Source: Noviherbaspirillum pedocola
GTDB taxonomy: Bacteria > Pseudomonadota > Gammaproteobacteria > Burkholderiales > Burkholderiaceae_D
DNA: 64,000 bases
NCBI RefSeq assembly: GCF_016632335.1
Contig: NZ_JAEPBG010000022.1
Coordinates: 20,409-84,408, forward strand
Direction: 5' to 3'
A program made the translations under genes and the position numbers. Below, in pieces: positions 37,905-47,099 of this stretch; within the stretch, counting starts at the first letter, position 1; the number at the start of each line of letters is the position of its first letter. The notes below the pieces were generated by a model. The model saw nothing but the letters and a program-made list of their open reading frames with translations. It had not been told where the DNA came from and did no database searches.

Positions 37905-39107
37905 ATGTCCACTTCAGGAACGACCCGCCCACTAACGACGACTCCGAGTTCGTTCGGCCTCACCATTCTTCCGGTACTGGCCTTTACGCTCATCGCCTTC
38001 ATGGTAACGGGCATCGCGATGCCCGTCCTGGCGCTACATGTGCATGAAAGACTGGGCATGGGCACGGTAATGGTCGGGCTGGTTACCGGCGCGCAGTTCG
38101 GCATGGCCCTCGTATCACGGGTATGGGCCGGTTCGGTGTCGGATACCACCGGGGCCAAGCGCGCAGTCGTCATCGGCATGTTGTCAGCCGTTGGCGCGGG
38201 GCTTTTGTACTTGGTTTCCCTACGCTTTACCCAAACGCCCATGCTGTCCGCCGCGGTGTTGCTTGTCGGTCGCGCATTGCTCGGTGCAGCTGAAAGCTTT
38301 GTCATCACCGGAGCCTTGGGTTGGGGGCTGGTGCTCGCGGGGCCCAAGGACACGGGCAAGGCAATTGCCTGGATTGGCATGGCGATGTACGTCGCCTTCG
38401 CAATTGGCGCGCCTCTGGGCACTTTCCTGTATGGCCGCTTCGGGTTCGCCTCTATTGGTGTCGCGACGGCGTTCTTCCCGCTGCTGGGGCTTATCCTTGT
38501 GGCAAAGCTGCAGGGTATCGTTCCGCCAGCCAGACCCCGCCCGTCGTTCGTGAAGGTGATCGGCGCCGTTATCCTGCCGGGTGCCGGATTAGCACTCGCA
38601 AGTCTGGGTTTTGGTGCCATCACTACCTTCATTTCGCTGCTTTTTGCAAAAAACGGGTGGAGCGATGGATGGATGGCCTTCACTGGGTTCAGCGGCGCTT
38701 TTGTGATCGCACGCCTCTTCTTCGGTCATCTGCCGGATACGTTTGGCGGCGCTCGCGTAGCGCTTGTCAGCTTGGTGGTGGAAGCCGCGGGGCAAGCCAT
38801 GATCTGGTCCGCGCCATCGCCATTACTCGCCATCGTCGGCGCGACACTCACGGGTTTCGGTTACTCCCTCGTGTACCCCGGATTCGGCATCGAGGCGGTG
38901 CGAAAGGTGGGTCCAGGTAATGGCGGCCTCGCGATGGGTGCATTCACCGCATTCCTTGACCTGGCACTCGGCATTTCCGGGCCGACACTGGGTTGGGTGG
39001 CCAGCGGCGCCGGCGTCCCGTCCATCTTCCTCGTAAGTGCCGTCATCGTGCTTTGTGCAACCGCCGTTGCCGGGCACCTGTTACGGATGCGGCGTAAAGC
39101 CATTTGA
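37905..39107 (+). CDS. MFS transporter, YhhS/arabinose-efflux-like
   Basis: A 400-residue inner-membrane carrier with about 12 segments. The loop after helix 2 reads RVWAGSVSDTTGAKRA, as in the YhhS-like efflux carriers. It is the first gene after the LysR regulator and is followed 18 bases later by the tautomerase gene. It may export or import the substrate of the enzymes downstream. Confidence 0.88.
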   Translation: MSTSGTTRPLTTTPSSFGLTILPVLAFTLIAFMVTGIAMPVLALHVHERLGMGTVMVGLVTGAQFGMALVSRVWAGSVSDTTGAKRAVVIGMLSAVGAGLLYLVSLRFTQTPMLSAAVLLVGRALLGAAESFVITGALGWGLVLAGPKDTGKAIAWIGMAMYVAFAIGAPLGTFLYGRFGFASIGVATAFFPLLGLILVAKLQGIVPPARPRPSFVKVIGAVILPGAGLALASLGFGAITTFISLLFAKNGWSDGWMAFTGFSGAFVIARLFFGHLPDTFGGARVALVSLVVEAAGQAMIWSAPSPLLAIVGATLTGFGYSLVYPGFGIEAVRKVGPGNGGLAMGAFTAFLDLALGISGPTLGWVASGAGVPSIFLVSAVIVLCATAVAGHLLRMRRKAI

Positions 39108-39125
39108 TCAATTCCGGAGCATGTC

Positions 39126-39356
39126 ATGCCACACATCATCGTGAAAATCGTGTCGGGCAAGTCGGAGCAACAAAAGTGTAGCTTGTCCCAGGCAATCACT
39201 AAGCGTGTCACCAACATTCTGGGCTACGGGAAAGACGCTGCTTCCGTCGCCTTCGAGGAAGTCGCAGCCAAAGACTGGATGGATCAAGTCTTCGAGCCGG
39301 AAATCCAGGGTAAACAGAAAACGCTCTACAAGAAGCCCGGATACGACTCGCTTTGA
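39126..39356 (+). CDS. 4-oxalocrotonate tautomerase-like protein
   Basis: A 76-residue tautomerase. After removal of the initiator Met, Pro-1 is the catalytic base, as in MPHIIVKIVSGKSEQQK. Length and the second half resemble the PptA/YdcE group. It sits 18 bases after the MFS gene and 29 before the oxidoreductase gene. It would interconvert keto and enol forms of a small alpha-keto acid or a similar product of the cluster. Confidence 0.88.
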   Translation: MPHIIVKIVSGKSEQQKCSLSQAITKRVTNILGYGKDAASVAFEEVAAKDWMDQVFEPEIQGKQKTLYKKPGYDSL

Positions 39357-39385
39357 AGCGCCTTCAATCAGAGAAAGGAACAATC

Positions 39386-40024
39386 ATGCGTATTGGAATA
39401 CTGGGATCAGGCCTGATTGGCGCAAAGCTGGGAGTTCTCTTTGCACGCGTCGGTCATGACGTCACGTTCAGTTACTCGCGCAATGCGCGAAAGCTCGAGT
39501 CGTTGGCACGCGACGCCGGCCCCCGTGCGCGCGGCGGCACCCCGCATGACGCAGCCCGCAATGCCGACGTGGTTCTTCTTGCCGTGCACTGGTCGCAACT
39601 CAATGACGTCCTAGAGCAGGCAGGCAGCCTTGCCGGAAAAAATGTCATCACCTGCATGGTGCCTCTGAACGAAGCCAACACACAGTTGGTCGTGCCCAAT
39701 ACATCCTCGGGAGCCGAACGGCTTGCGGAAATTATTCCTGAAGCGAAAGTTGTCTGCGCCTTCAACACTGTGCCAAGCGAGGCGCTCTTCGGCGTTTTTG
39801 AGCGCCGCTCGATCACGCCGCGTCCGAGCCTCGTGTACTGCGGCGACGACGCCCAAAGCAAGGACATCACCGTCGAACTGATCCGGGATGTCGGCTTCGA
39901 TCCAGTCGATGCCGGTCCGTTGCGAACGGCACGGTACATGGAACCGTTCGCCATGCTTGGTGCCCAGTTGGCCTATGGGGGAGCGGCAGGACCGGAGCTG
40001 ACCTACCGTTTTGAATGGTTATAG
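39386..40024 (+). CDS. NADP-binding oxidoreductase, F420-dependent reductase-like
   Basis: A 212-residue protein with a Rossmann fold: RIGILGSGLIGAKLGVLFAR, then the NADP-favouring SYSRNARKLE loop, and FNTVPSEALFGVF. It belongs to the family of F420H2:NADP oxidoreductase-like proteins that in bacteria without F420 act on other carriers or substrates. The start is ATG 39386 with GAAAGGA upstream. It is probably a reductase for a keto compound in the cluster. Confidence 0.85.
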   Translation: MRIGILGSGLIGAKLGVLFARVGHDVTFSYSRNARKLESLARDAGPRARGGTPHDAARNADVVLLAVHWSQLNDVLEQAGSLAGKNVITCMVPLNEANTQLVVPNTSSGAERLAEIIPEAKVVCAFNTVPSEALFGVFERRSITPRPSLVYCGDDAQSKDITVELIRDVGFDPVDAGPLRTARYMEPFAMLGAQLAYGGAAGPELTYRFEWL

Positions 40025-40091
40025 CGCAAGTCAGCGCCGTGCGCAGACAGTCGATTCTGATCTTGGCAAGTGACAAAGAAAAGGAATGAAC

Positions 40092-40853
40092 ATGGAAAAC
40101 ACATTTGAAAACAAGGTCGCTCTGGTAACGGGGGCCGCTTCCGGCATGGGGCTCGCCACGGCAAAGGCATTTGCCGAAGCCGGCGCGGCGGTGGCGCTCG
40201 CGGACCGAAATCTGGAGGCGGTGCAGGCAGTTGCCGCGGAACTGGTCGCTGCCGGACACAAAGCCATCGCGATCGCATGCGACGTTGCGGACGAAGCGCA
40301 GGTGGCAGCGATGGTCGACCGTACCGTCTCGGAGTTCGGCCGTCTGGACGCAGCGTTCAACAATGCGGGCGTTCAGAGCCCGATTGCAGAAACTGCGGAA
40401 GCAGACGGCGTGGAATTCGACCGCGTCACCGCCATCAATCTGCGGGGTGTGTGGAGCTGCATGAAGTACGAGCTGCGTCAGATGCGAGAGCAAGGCAACG
40501 GCACGATAGTCAACTGTTCTTCGTTGGGTGGGCTGGTTGGCGTGGCCGGCCGTGCGGCCTACCACGCAGCCAAACATGGCGTTCTTGGACTGACCAAAAG
40601 CTCGGCCCTGGAATACGCTGCGCGCGGCATTCGTATCAATGCGGTTTGTCCGGGCATCATCGATACCCCAATGGTGTCGGGCATGCTGGCCAGCGAGCCC
40701 GCAGCAATGGACCTCCTGATGAAGGACCAGCCGATCGGACGCCTGGGACGTGCAGAGGAAGTGGCGTCTGCCGTCCTATGGCTCTGCAGCCCAGGCGCAA
40801 GCTTCGTCATCGGTCATGGCCTCGTCGTGGATGGGGGCTACACGATCCGCTGA
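40092..40853 (+). CDS. short-chain dehydrogenase/reductase
   Basis: A 253-residue SDR oxidoreductase. The cofactor motif is TGAASGMGLATAKAFA, the NNAGVQ motif follows, and the catalytic Ser and Tyr-x3-Lys lie in NCSSLGGLVG and AAYHAAKHG. The ATG at 40092 is preferred, with AAGGA six bases before it, over the ATG at 40086. It converts an alcohol and ketone pair; the substrate is unknown. It is in the LysR-controlled unit. Confidence 0.9.
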   Translation: MENTFENKVALVTGAASGMGLATAKAFAEAGAAVALADRNLEAVQAVAAELVAAGHKAIAIACDVADEAQVAAMVDRTVSEFGRLDAAFNNAGVQSPIAETAEADGVEFDRVTAINLRGVWSCMKYELRQMREQGNGTIVNCSSLGGLVGVAGRAAYHAAKHGVLGLTKSSALEYAARGIRINAVCPGIIDTPMVSGMLASEPAAMDLLMKDQPIGRLGRAEEVASAVLWLCSPGASFVIGHGLVVDGGYTIR

Positions 40854-40941
40854 ACCGGCGGTCGCGGATGGCAATACCACTACGTGAGTGTGTCCGCTTC
40901 GGGCCGAGCCCGATTCTCCGATTTTTGAAAATGGAAATGAT

Positions 40942-42006
40942 ATGAAAACTGTTGGATATGCCGCACAGGCAGCAGGCGCAGCCCTGGCCCCCTATACCTT
41001 CGAACGTCGCGATTTGCGCCCGAACGACGTTGCCATGGAAATCCTGTATTGCGGCGTGTGCCACTCGGATTTGCACATGGTGCAGAACGACTGGGGCGGC
41101 AGCGTTTACCCACTCGTTCCGGGACATGAAATCGTTGGCCGCGTGACCGCTGTTGGCAACGAAGTGACTCGTTTCAAGGCAGGCGATGCGGTCGCTGTCG
41201 GCTGCATGGTGGACTCCTGCCAGCACTGCGATCAGTGTCACCATGGCGAAGAACAGTTCTGCCGCGAGGGTATGACGGCGACCTACGGTGGATTTGACAG
41301 GCTGACAAATGAAGTTACTCAAGGCGGCTATTCGAAACACGTCGTGGTGCGCGAGGAGTTCGTGCTCTCGGTTCCGGAGGGTCTTGACCTGTCGCGAGCG
41401 GCGCCGCTGCTCTGCGCAGGCATCACGACCTATTCTCCGCTGCGTAGCTGGAATGTTGGGCCGGGCAGCCGCGTGGCAGTGATCGGTCTCGGCGGCCTGG
41501 GGCATATGGCGGTCAAGCTGGCTGCTGGGATGGGGGCGATCGTCACCGTGATCGGCCGCCATGCTTCCAAAGCGCCGGACGCGATGGAGATGGGCGCGGA
41601 AAGCTTCCTGGCTTCCACGGATGAAGCGGCAATGTCACAGGCACAGTCAAGCTTCGATTTGATCATTGATACGGTACCCGTCAAGCACGACGTTACCCCT
41701 TACATGCCCCTGCTCGACATCGACGGCTCGCTGGTCATCGTCGGCCAGATTGGCCCGTTGGCAGAGCCTGTCACCGCGCCGCTCGTATTTGGCCGTCGGC
41801 GCGTGGCGGGCTCGCTGATTGGCGGCATCGCCGAGACTCAGGAGATGCTCGAGTTCTGCGCTCGCAAGAACATCCTTCCGGAATGCGAAATGATCCGGAT
41901 GGACCAGATCGGAGAGGCGTTCGAGCGCATGGAGCGTTCCGATGTGCGGTATCGCTTCGTGATAAACATGGCCTCGCTCCCAGCACCGCAAGCTGAAGCC
42001 GCTTGA
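40942..42006 (+). CDS. zinc alcohol dehydrogenase, cinnamyl/benzyl alcohol type
   Basis: A 354-residue medium-chain, zinc-dependent dehydrogenase of the CAD/YahK branch, which favours NADPH and aromatic or long aldehydes. Catalytic zinc residues are in CGVCHSDLH and GHEIVGRV. Structural zinc is held by four Cys in DSCQHCDQCHHGEEQFC. The nucleotide loop is GLGGLGHMAVKLA. The start is ATG 40942 with GGAAA upstream. Near two hydroxynitrile-lyase-like cupins, an aldehyde to alcohol interconversion (for example benzaldehyde) is plausible. Confidence 0.92.
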   Translation: MKTVGYAAQAAGAALAPYTFERRDLRPNDVAMEILYCGVCHSDLHMVQNDWGGSVYPLVPGHEIVGRVTAVGNEVTRFKAGDAVAVGCMVDSCQHCDQCHHGEEQFCREGMTATYGGFDRLTNEVTQGGYSKHVVVREEFVLSVPEGLDLSRAAPLLCAGITTYSPLRSWNVGPGSRVAVIGLGGLGHMAVKLAAGMGAIVTVIGRHASKAPDAMEMGAESFLASTDEAAMSQAQSSFDLIIDTVPVKHDVTPYMPLLDIDGSLVIVGQIGPLAEPVTAPLVFGRRRVAGSLIGGIAETQEMLEFCARKNILPECEMIRMDQIGEAFERMERSDVRYRFVINMASLPAPQAEAA

Positions 42007-42045
42007 TCACGCGGGCATTATCTAACTGAAAAGCAAGGATTCAAG

Positions 42046-42564
42046 ATGAAACGCATAGCGACGATCGCACTTTCCTTCATATGGGCCACGTCGGCACTTG
42101 CGCAGACGGGTGGGGGCAAAGCGGATCCGGCCGTTCCAGCATCGCAAGCCAACGACAAAGCCTCGGACATGGTCATTGCCCGTGCCGGCAGTCAGGCACC
42201 CTACAAGGGACCGGCGCAGTATTTCACCGGCAGTGTCCGGGTGAATCCCCTGTTCGGCGCGCACACGCCATCGGCAACATCGGGCGGCGCCGTGACGTTC
42301 GAACCAGGCGCGCGCTCTGCTTGGCACACGCATCCGATGGGTCAAGTCCTGATCGTTACCGCTGGCGTAGGCTACGTACAGCAGTGGGGTGGGCCGGTCC
42401 AGGAAATTCACCCGGGCGACGTCATCTGGACGCCGCCGGGCGTCAAGCACTGGCATGGCGCGGCGCCGACAACGTCCGTCACCCACATCGCGATCCAGGA
42501 TGCCGTCAACGGCAAGAACGTCGAATGGCTAGAAAAGGTCAGCGATGAACAATACGGCAAGTAA
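42046..42564 (+). CDS. exported cupin, hydroxynitrile lyase-like
   Basis: A 172-residue single-domain cupin with a signal peptide ([20 protein letters not shown]), so it is probably periplasmic. The metal site [10 protein letters not shown] gives two His and Gln, and the second His comes in KHWHGA. This ligand set matches the manganese cupin hydroxynitrile lyases known from Granulicella and Acidobacterium, as does the lead pattern [17 protein letters not shown] role in cyanohydrin cleavage or another aldol-type cleavage is inferred from this family. Its end overlaps the next gene by 20 bases. Confidence 0.85.
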   Translation: MKRIATIALSFIWATSALAQTGGGKADPAVPASQANDKASDMVIARAGSQAPYKGPAQYFTGSVRVNPLFGAHTPSATSGGAVTFEPGARSAWHTHPMGQVLIVTAGVGYVQQWGGPVQEIHPGDVIWTPPGVKHWHGAAPTTSVTHIAIQDAVNGKNVEWLEKVSDEQYGK

Positions 42565-43381
42565 GCCGGCTGGTTTCAGGCAGGTGCACGGCGCCTTCCT
42601 GTCCATGCTGTGCGCATCCATGTTCTGTGTGCCGCTCAGTGCGTTCGCACAGTCGCGCTCACAAGTGCCTAGCGCCAAACCACCAGTCAAGGAGATTCAA
42701 ATGGTTGCACCCGCATTAGAACACTACACCCAACAGCTACTGTTGAATGATGTCTGGAAGCGACCCGACCTTTCGCCACGAGATCGCAGCATTGTTACTG
42801 TCGCGGTCCTGGTCGCTAGGAACCAGCCGGCAGAGCTGGCGTATTATTTGAACCGCGCGCTCGACAATGGCGTAAAGCCGGGAGAACTTTCGGAGATCAT
42901 CACGCATCTCGCCTTTTATTCTGGCTGGCCCAATGCGATGGCGGCCGTAAGCGCGGCACAAGTTGTGTTCGCCGAGCGCAAGATCGGCGCCGATCAGCTT
43001 CCACATGCCAAAGTCGATTTGCTTCCACTCGACAAGGAAGCGGAGGAAAAGCGTGCAACGTCGGTCGAGCAGAACTTCGGCAAGGTTGCGCCGGGCGTCG
43101 TGAAATACACGACCGAAGCGCTGTTCCGTGATCTCTGGCTGCGTCCGGGCCTGGCTCCGCGCGACCGAAGCATGGTGACGGTGAGCGCCCTAGTCGCAAC
43201 GGGTCAGGTAGCCCAGATCAATTATCACCTCAACCGCGCGATGGACAATGGATTAACCGAGAAACAGGCGGGGGAGATGTTGACCCAGTTGGCTTTCTAC
43301 GCGGGATGGCCGAACGTATTTTCGGCAATGCCGGTCTTCAAGGAGGTGTTTGCCAACCGTCCTGCGGCCGCAGGCAAATGA
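42545..43381 (+). CDS. exported double-domain carboxymuconolactone decarboxylase-like protein
   Basis: A 278-residue protein with a signal-like N-terminus ([20 protein letters not shown]), then two AhpD/CMD repeats of about 95 residues. Each repeat has a [20 protein letters not shown] segment and a [15 protein letters not shown] segment. The reactive CxxC of AhpD is absent, so it is not a peroxidase of that type. The gene starts inside the preceding cupin gene and is followed by a second cupin. The three are likely translated together. Confidence 0.86.
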   Translation: MNNTASKPAGFRQVHGAFLSMLCASMFCVPLSAFAQSRSQVPSAKPPVKEIQMVAPALEHYTQQLLLNDVWKRPDLSPRDRSIVTVAVLVARNQPAELAYYLNRALDNGVKPGELSEIITHLAFYSGWPNAMAAVSAAQVVFAERKIGADQLPHAKVDLLPLDKEAEEKRATSVEQNFGKVAPGVVKYTTEALFRDLWLRPGLAPRDRSMVTVSALVATGQVAQINYHLNRAMDNGLTEKQAGEMLTQLAFYAGWPNVFSAMPVFKEVFANRPAAAGK

Positions 43382-43437
43382 AGTGGAACCGGCCGCCAGC
43401 CGCGGTCGGCCTTTACATTGATTCGAAAGGAATGAAC

Positions 43438-43863
43438 ATGGAACTGAAACGAGCCGGGTCGCAAGCTTCGATGAAAGGCCCTGAGCAATACTTCACTGGG
43501 ACCGTACGCATCGATCCGCTGAACGCACCCGCAGCGCCGGCGCGCGTGTCCTGCGCAAGCGTCACCTTCGAACCCGGTGCACGCTCCGCCTGGCATACCC
43601 ACCCGCTGGGCCAGACCCTCATCGTGACCGCCGGATGCGGCTGGACGCAATGCGAAGGAGAGGCAAAGGTCGAGATTCGCGCTGGCGACGTAATCTGGTG
43701 TCCGCCCGGCCACAAGCACTGGCATGGAGCCACCGCGACGACTTCGATGACGCACATCGCCATCCAGGAGGCGCTCGACGGCGTGAACGTCGTGTGGATG
43801 GATAAGGTCAGCGATCAGGACTACATGAGCCCGTTGGGCGACTCGTCTTCCCACGAGCACTAA
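43438..43863 (+). CDS. cytoplasmic cupin, hydroxynitrile lyase-like
   Basis: A 141-residue cupin that is clearly a paralogue of the exported one at 42046: [20 protein letters not shown], then [18 protein letters not shown] and [17 protein letters not shown]. The ligand set of two His, Gln and a later His is complete. No signal peptide is present, so this copy is cytoplasmic. The start is ATG 43438 with AAAGGAAT before it. Bacterial enzymes of this family cleave or form mandelonitrile with (R)-stereochemistry; here that is a family-based inference. Confidence 0.88.
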   Translation: MELKRAGSQASMKGPEQYFTGTVRIDPLNAPAAPARVSCASVTFEPGARSAWHTHPLGQTLIVTAGCGWTQCEGEAKVEIRAGDVIWCPPGHKHWHGATATTSMTHIAIQEALDGVNVVWMDKVSDQDYMSPLGDSSSHEH

Positions 43864-44197
43864 ACCAAAAGGTATCGACGCTGGCACGCGCATCTCTCCC
43901 GCGCTAGGACGTTCCCGCAGAGCCGACTTAATTGATGAGTCGCATCGCTGGGGTGTATCCCGGTTGACGGCGGCAATTCGAGGCTACGTGGTCGGTGGCG
44001 TTCGTAAAAAGGAAGCACCCGTCTCTGTTACAGGCAAAGCTAGCGGTCGGAAAGCGACAAAAGCCACGATGCCAGTGAATCAGGCCTTTTCGAGAGAATC
44101 CGCGTGCACTGATGGCAAGTCCGGGTACTTCAGTCTCGAATTTGCTATCGCAGCCCGCCGTGCCCGGCTGCGTGGCTCCCTTTACGAAGGACACAGA
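43864..44197. other. intergenic region, no gene seen
   Basis: The frame of the following gene is open leftwards to about 43964, but that part has no ribosome site and no recognisable sequence. No terminator with a T-tract was seen after the cupin gene. Confidence 0.4.
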
Positions 44198-44551
44198 ATG
44201 CTGAAAATACAAATCGATGTCGAGGGGGCCGTCATCACGGCCACGCTCGACGATAACGCTACGTCCAGGGATTTCGTATCGCTGCTGCCACTAACGCTGA
44301 CCCTTACCGACTACGCTGCCACTGAAAAGGTCAGCGATCTGCCCAGACGTCTGTCGACAGAGGGAGCACCTGTAGGTACGAAGGCTGTCATCGGTGACCT
44401 GACTTATTACGCCCCTTGGGGAAATCTCGCAATCTTCCATAAAGACTTCGATTATGCGGCTGGACTTGTCAAGTTTGGTCAACTCGATGCCGGTATCGAG
44501 ATACTGCGACTCCCTGGCAACCGCAAGGCGACGATCAGTTCGGTAAATTAG
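44198..44551 (+). CDS. cyclophilin-like fold protein
   Basis: A 117-residue protein of the cyclophilin-like domain family: MLKIQIDVEGAVITATLDD, then LPLTLTLTDYAATEKVSDLP and LTYYAPWGNLAIFHKDFDYA. The residues of peptidyl-prolyl isomerases are not clearly present, and the family is mostly uncharacterised. The start is ATG 44198 with GAAGGA upstream. It follows the cupin cluster by 334 bases and often co-occurs with alcohol-dehydrogenase and SDR genes in related bacteria, as far as I recall. The role is unknown. Confidence 0.8.
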   Translation: MLKIQIDVEGAVITATLDDNATSRDFVSLLPLTLTLTDYAATEKVSDLPRRLSTEGAPVGTKAVIGDLTYYAPWGNLAIFHKDFDYAAGLVKFGQLDAGIEILRLPGNRKATISSVN

Positions 44552-44819
44552 ACGGCAAGCGCCCTGGTAGTGCCCGAATCGTGAAGCGCTGGATCGAGCC
44601 TTTGCAGTCCTGCAGCGATCTTGCACAACGTCCGCTATAAATTAATGCAGTCGTTCGCAGTTCGCACTTGGAAGGCGGCTTCTGGCCGGCTGCTGCCGAT
44701 GCCAAAGGACCGGGTTCGGCCCATAGCGGTCGGCGGGGTCATTTCTCCGAGCGTCTGCGGTACATCCAAAAGCGCACGTCAGCACTTCACGAGAGTGCCT
44801 ATATCGAAACGAAAGCTCC

Positions 44820-45112
44820 TTAAACCAATTTCCCGGGAGTCATGATATACGGGGAGACAAGGGCGCGCTTTATCGCCGATTGCAGGCGAATTTTCGTATC
44901 CTTCTTGTACCGTTTAATTATGCCGAGTCCATGCTCCGCCGAAATCGATACGCCAAAACGGTGAACGCTGTCGTGGACTACGCAAGTGATCGCAGGCTGC
45001 TGCATAACGAATTCTGTATCCCGGACGTTTTTCGGCACCAACACGTTGCAATGGAGATTCCCGTCTCCCAAGTGGCCGAACACCAACATGCGGCATCCCG
45101 GAAATGCCTTAG
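44820..45112 (-). pseudogene. C-terminal fragment of an FAD-linked oxidase (GlcD/DLD type)
   Basis: The frame encodes about 95 residues matching the end of an FAD-linked oxidase: FPGCRMLVFGHLGDGNLHCN, then HRFGVSISAEHGLGIIKRYK and IMTPGKLV. The flavin-binding N-terminal half is missing. It abuts a fragment of a glutathione S-transferase on the other strand, so the junction at about 45112 is a rearrangement scar. Confidence 0.7.
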
Positions 45113-45271
45113 AGCAAGCAGCACATCACAGGCGCTCGCTTTTCTGCAGCCGATGCATACGTGTTTGCGGTGCTGAACTGGACGAAGGTGCACAACATCG
45201 AATATCAGCAAATGGCCCGCATCGCACAGCGTCCGAAGGTACAGGAGGCGATGAAGGCGAAGGATTGTTGA
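45113..45271 (+). pseudogene. C-terminal fragment of a glutathione S-transferase
   Basis: The 52 codons to the TGA read ARFSAADAYVFAVLNWTK, then MARIAQRPKVQEAMKAKDC, the typical last helices of beta-class glutathione S-transferases. A TAG stands directly upstream, and there is no thioredoxin-like N-terminal domain. It is a remnant. Confidence 0.65.
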
Positions 45272-45369
45272 AGTAAGGTTCGCGGCTTGGACCCTTCCTG
45301 TAGGACCGCCATGCGGCCCACGCTCTCCGGCACATGGCGGCTCCAGAGCCGGAAGTGCTCCGAAAGACC

Positions 45370-47055
45370 CTACGGCCCGGTTGGCGGCATCGTCCCCTCG
45401 GACCGGGCGTTTTCCGCTTCCTGCAGTTCCCGCCAGAGGATTTTTCCGACCGGTGACTTGGGTAACCGGTCCACGAATTCCACGATGCGCGGATACTTGT
45501 AGGCGGCCACGCGCTCCTTCATCCATGCAATAAGCGATTCTTCGGTCAGCTGGTCCCGCTCCGCATCGGCGCGCACTACCAGAGCTTTCACGGTTTCGCC
45601 ACGGTAGGAGTCGGCAACGCCGATGACGCAGGCTTCTTTCACGCAGGGATGCTGGTACAGCACTGATTCGATCTCCGCCGGCCACACCTTGTAGCCCGAC
45701 GCATTGATCATGCGCTTGGCGCGGTCAGTCATGAAGAAATAGCCTTCCTCGTCGACGATGCCGATATCGCCGGTCCGCAGGTAAGTTTGTCCTTCGATTT
45801 CAACGAACGCCGCCCTGGTTTCTTCCGGCCGGTTCCAGTACCCTTTGAACAATTGCGGCCCGCCGACCATGATCTCGCCGGCCTGGTTCGGTCCGAGAGG
45901 CTGCAGAGTGTCGGGGTCGGCGACGATCGCCCTGGTATCGAAGAAAGGCACGCCGAGGCATTGCCGCTTGGGGCGATCGATCGGATTGTTATGCGTGGTC
46001 GCGGCGGTCTCGGTCATGCCGTAGCCCTCAACGAACGTGATACCGAGAGCCTGTTCCAGCCGCGTCCACACTTCGGCTGGCATGGAAGCGCCGCCGGCGG
46101 TGATGCGCCGCAGGCAGGAAAGATCGTAGTCTTCCAGGCCGTCATGGGAAAGCAGATCGATGATCGCGGTCGGCGGTATCGCCGCATGCCCTACGCGTTC
46201 GCGCGAAATGAGCTGTATTGCCAGATCGCGGTCCCAGCGCGGCAGCACGACCGCCGTGCCGCCAACGAACACCGGAAGATGCACCGAATGGGCGAGCCCC
46301 GCCACATGGTACATGGGCGCGACCGCGAGAAAAGCGGTGCCGGGCGCGGTCCAGTGCCACAGCGCCAAGCCCGCCATGTTGTGCATGAAACTGGCATGCG
46401 TATGCATGCAGCCTTTGGGCTTTCCGGTCGAACCCGAGGTATAGGGTAGGCAGCACAGGTCGTCCGGACGCGCCCGCGCCAGGCCCGGCCGTTCGGCGGC
46501 CGCGATGATGTCGCTCCATGCGGCCGCACCGTCGAAGGCTTGGCGCGGCGCGGTCAGCCATTCAGGCAGGCGATAGTCATGCGCTGCGCACAGGTAATCC
46601 GAATACGTGGCCACGATCAGGGCGTCGAGCGCATGCGCCGCTGAGGCCGTCCGCAGTTCCTGCACCAGGTCTTGCGCGCACACCGCAACTCGGGCGCCGC
46701 TGTCGGCGAGATAATGCTCCACCTCGGCGGCGCGATTCATCGGATTAACCGGGACCGCGACGGCATCGGCGCGCAGGATGCCATAGTAGGCGATCAGCCA
46801 TTGGGGGGAGTTCTGCAGATATAGCATGACCCTGTCGCCCGGGCACACGCCGGCACGCCGTGTCAGCCATCCGGCGAAGGCCTCCACCTCAGCAAGCATT
46901 TCCGCATAGTCAAGTCCGCTGCCGAAAAACCGGATTGCCGCGCGCCGCGGATAGCGCCGCGCCGACGTTTCTAGCACATCGCTAATGGCGGTTTCTGGCC
47001 GCGCGAGTTCGCGCGGCAGATGCCGGGGCCAGTAGCCTGATGCGGTCGCTGCCAT
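45370..47055 (-). CDS. AMP-forming acyl-CoA ligase
   Basis: A 561-residue ligase of the acyl/aryl-CoA synthetase type. The P-loop is YTSGSTGKPKGCMHTH, the adenylation motif EGYGMTET, the hinge MTDRAKRMINASGYK, and the catalytic Lys is in LPKSPVGKILWREL. The start is ATG 47055, with GGGGGT upstream; the frame is open 16 codons earlier. It is the last gene of a four-gene minus-strand unit with the Bug-type binding protein, the DUF35 protein and the thiolase-like protein. It would activate the acid that these handle. Confidence 0.92.
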   Translation of the reverse strand: MAATASGYWPRHLPRELARPETAISDVLETSARRYPRRAAIRFFGSGLDYAEMLAEVEAFAGWLTRRAGVCPGDRVMLYLQNSPQWLIAYYGILRADAVAVPVNPMNRAAEVEHYLADSGARVAVCAQDLVQELRTASAAHALDALIVATYSDYLCAAHDYRLPEWLTAPRQAFDGAAAWSDIIAAAERPGLARARPDDLCCLPYTSGSTGKPKGCMHTHASFMHNMAGLALWHWTAPGTAFLAVAPMYHVAGLAHSVHLPVFVGGTAVVLPRWDRDLAIQLISRERVGHAAIPPTAIIDLLSHDGLEDYDLSCLRRITAGGASMPAEVWTRLEQALGITFVEGYGMTETAATTHNNPIDRPKRQCLGVPFFDTRAIVADPDTLQPLGPNQAGEIMVGGPQLFKGYWNRPEETRAAFVEIEGQTYLRTGDIGIVDEEGYFFMTDRAKRMINASGYKVWPAEIESVLYQHPCVKEACVIGVADSYRGETVKALVVRADAERDQLTEESLIAWMKERVAAYKYPRIVEFVDRLPKSPVGKILWRELQEAENARSEGTMPPTGP

Positions 47056-47099
47056 TGCAATACCCCCTGCCTCGTAATGCTCCGTGCGCTGCAAGCCCA

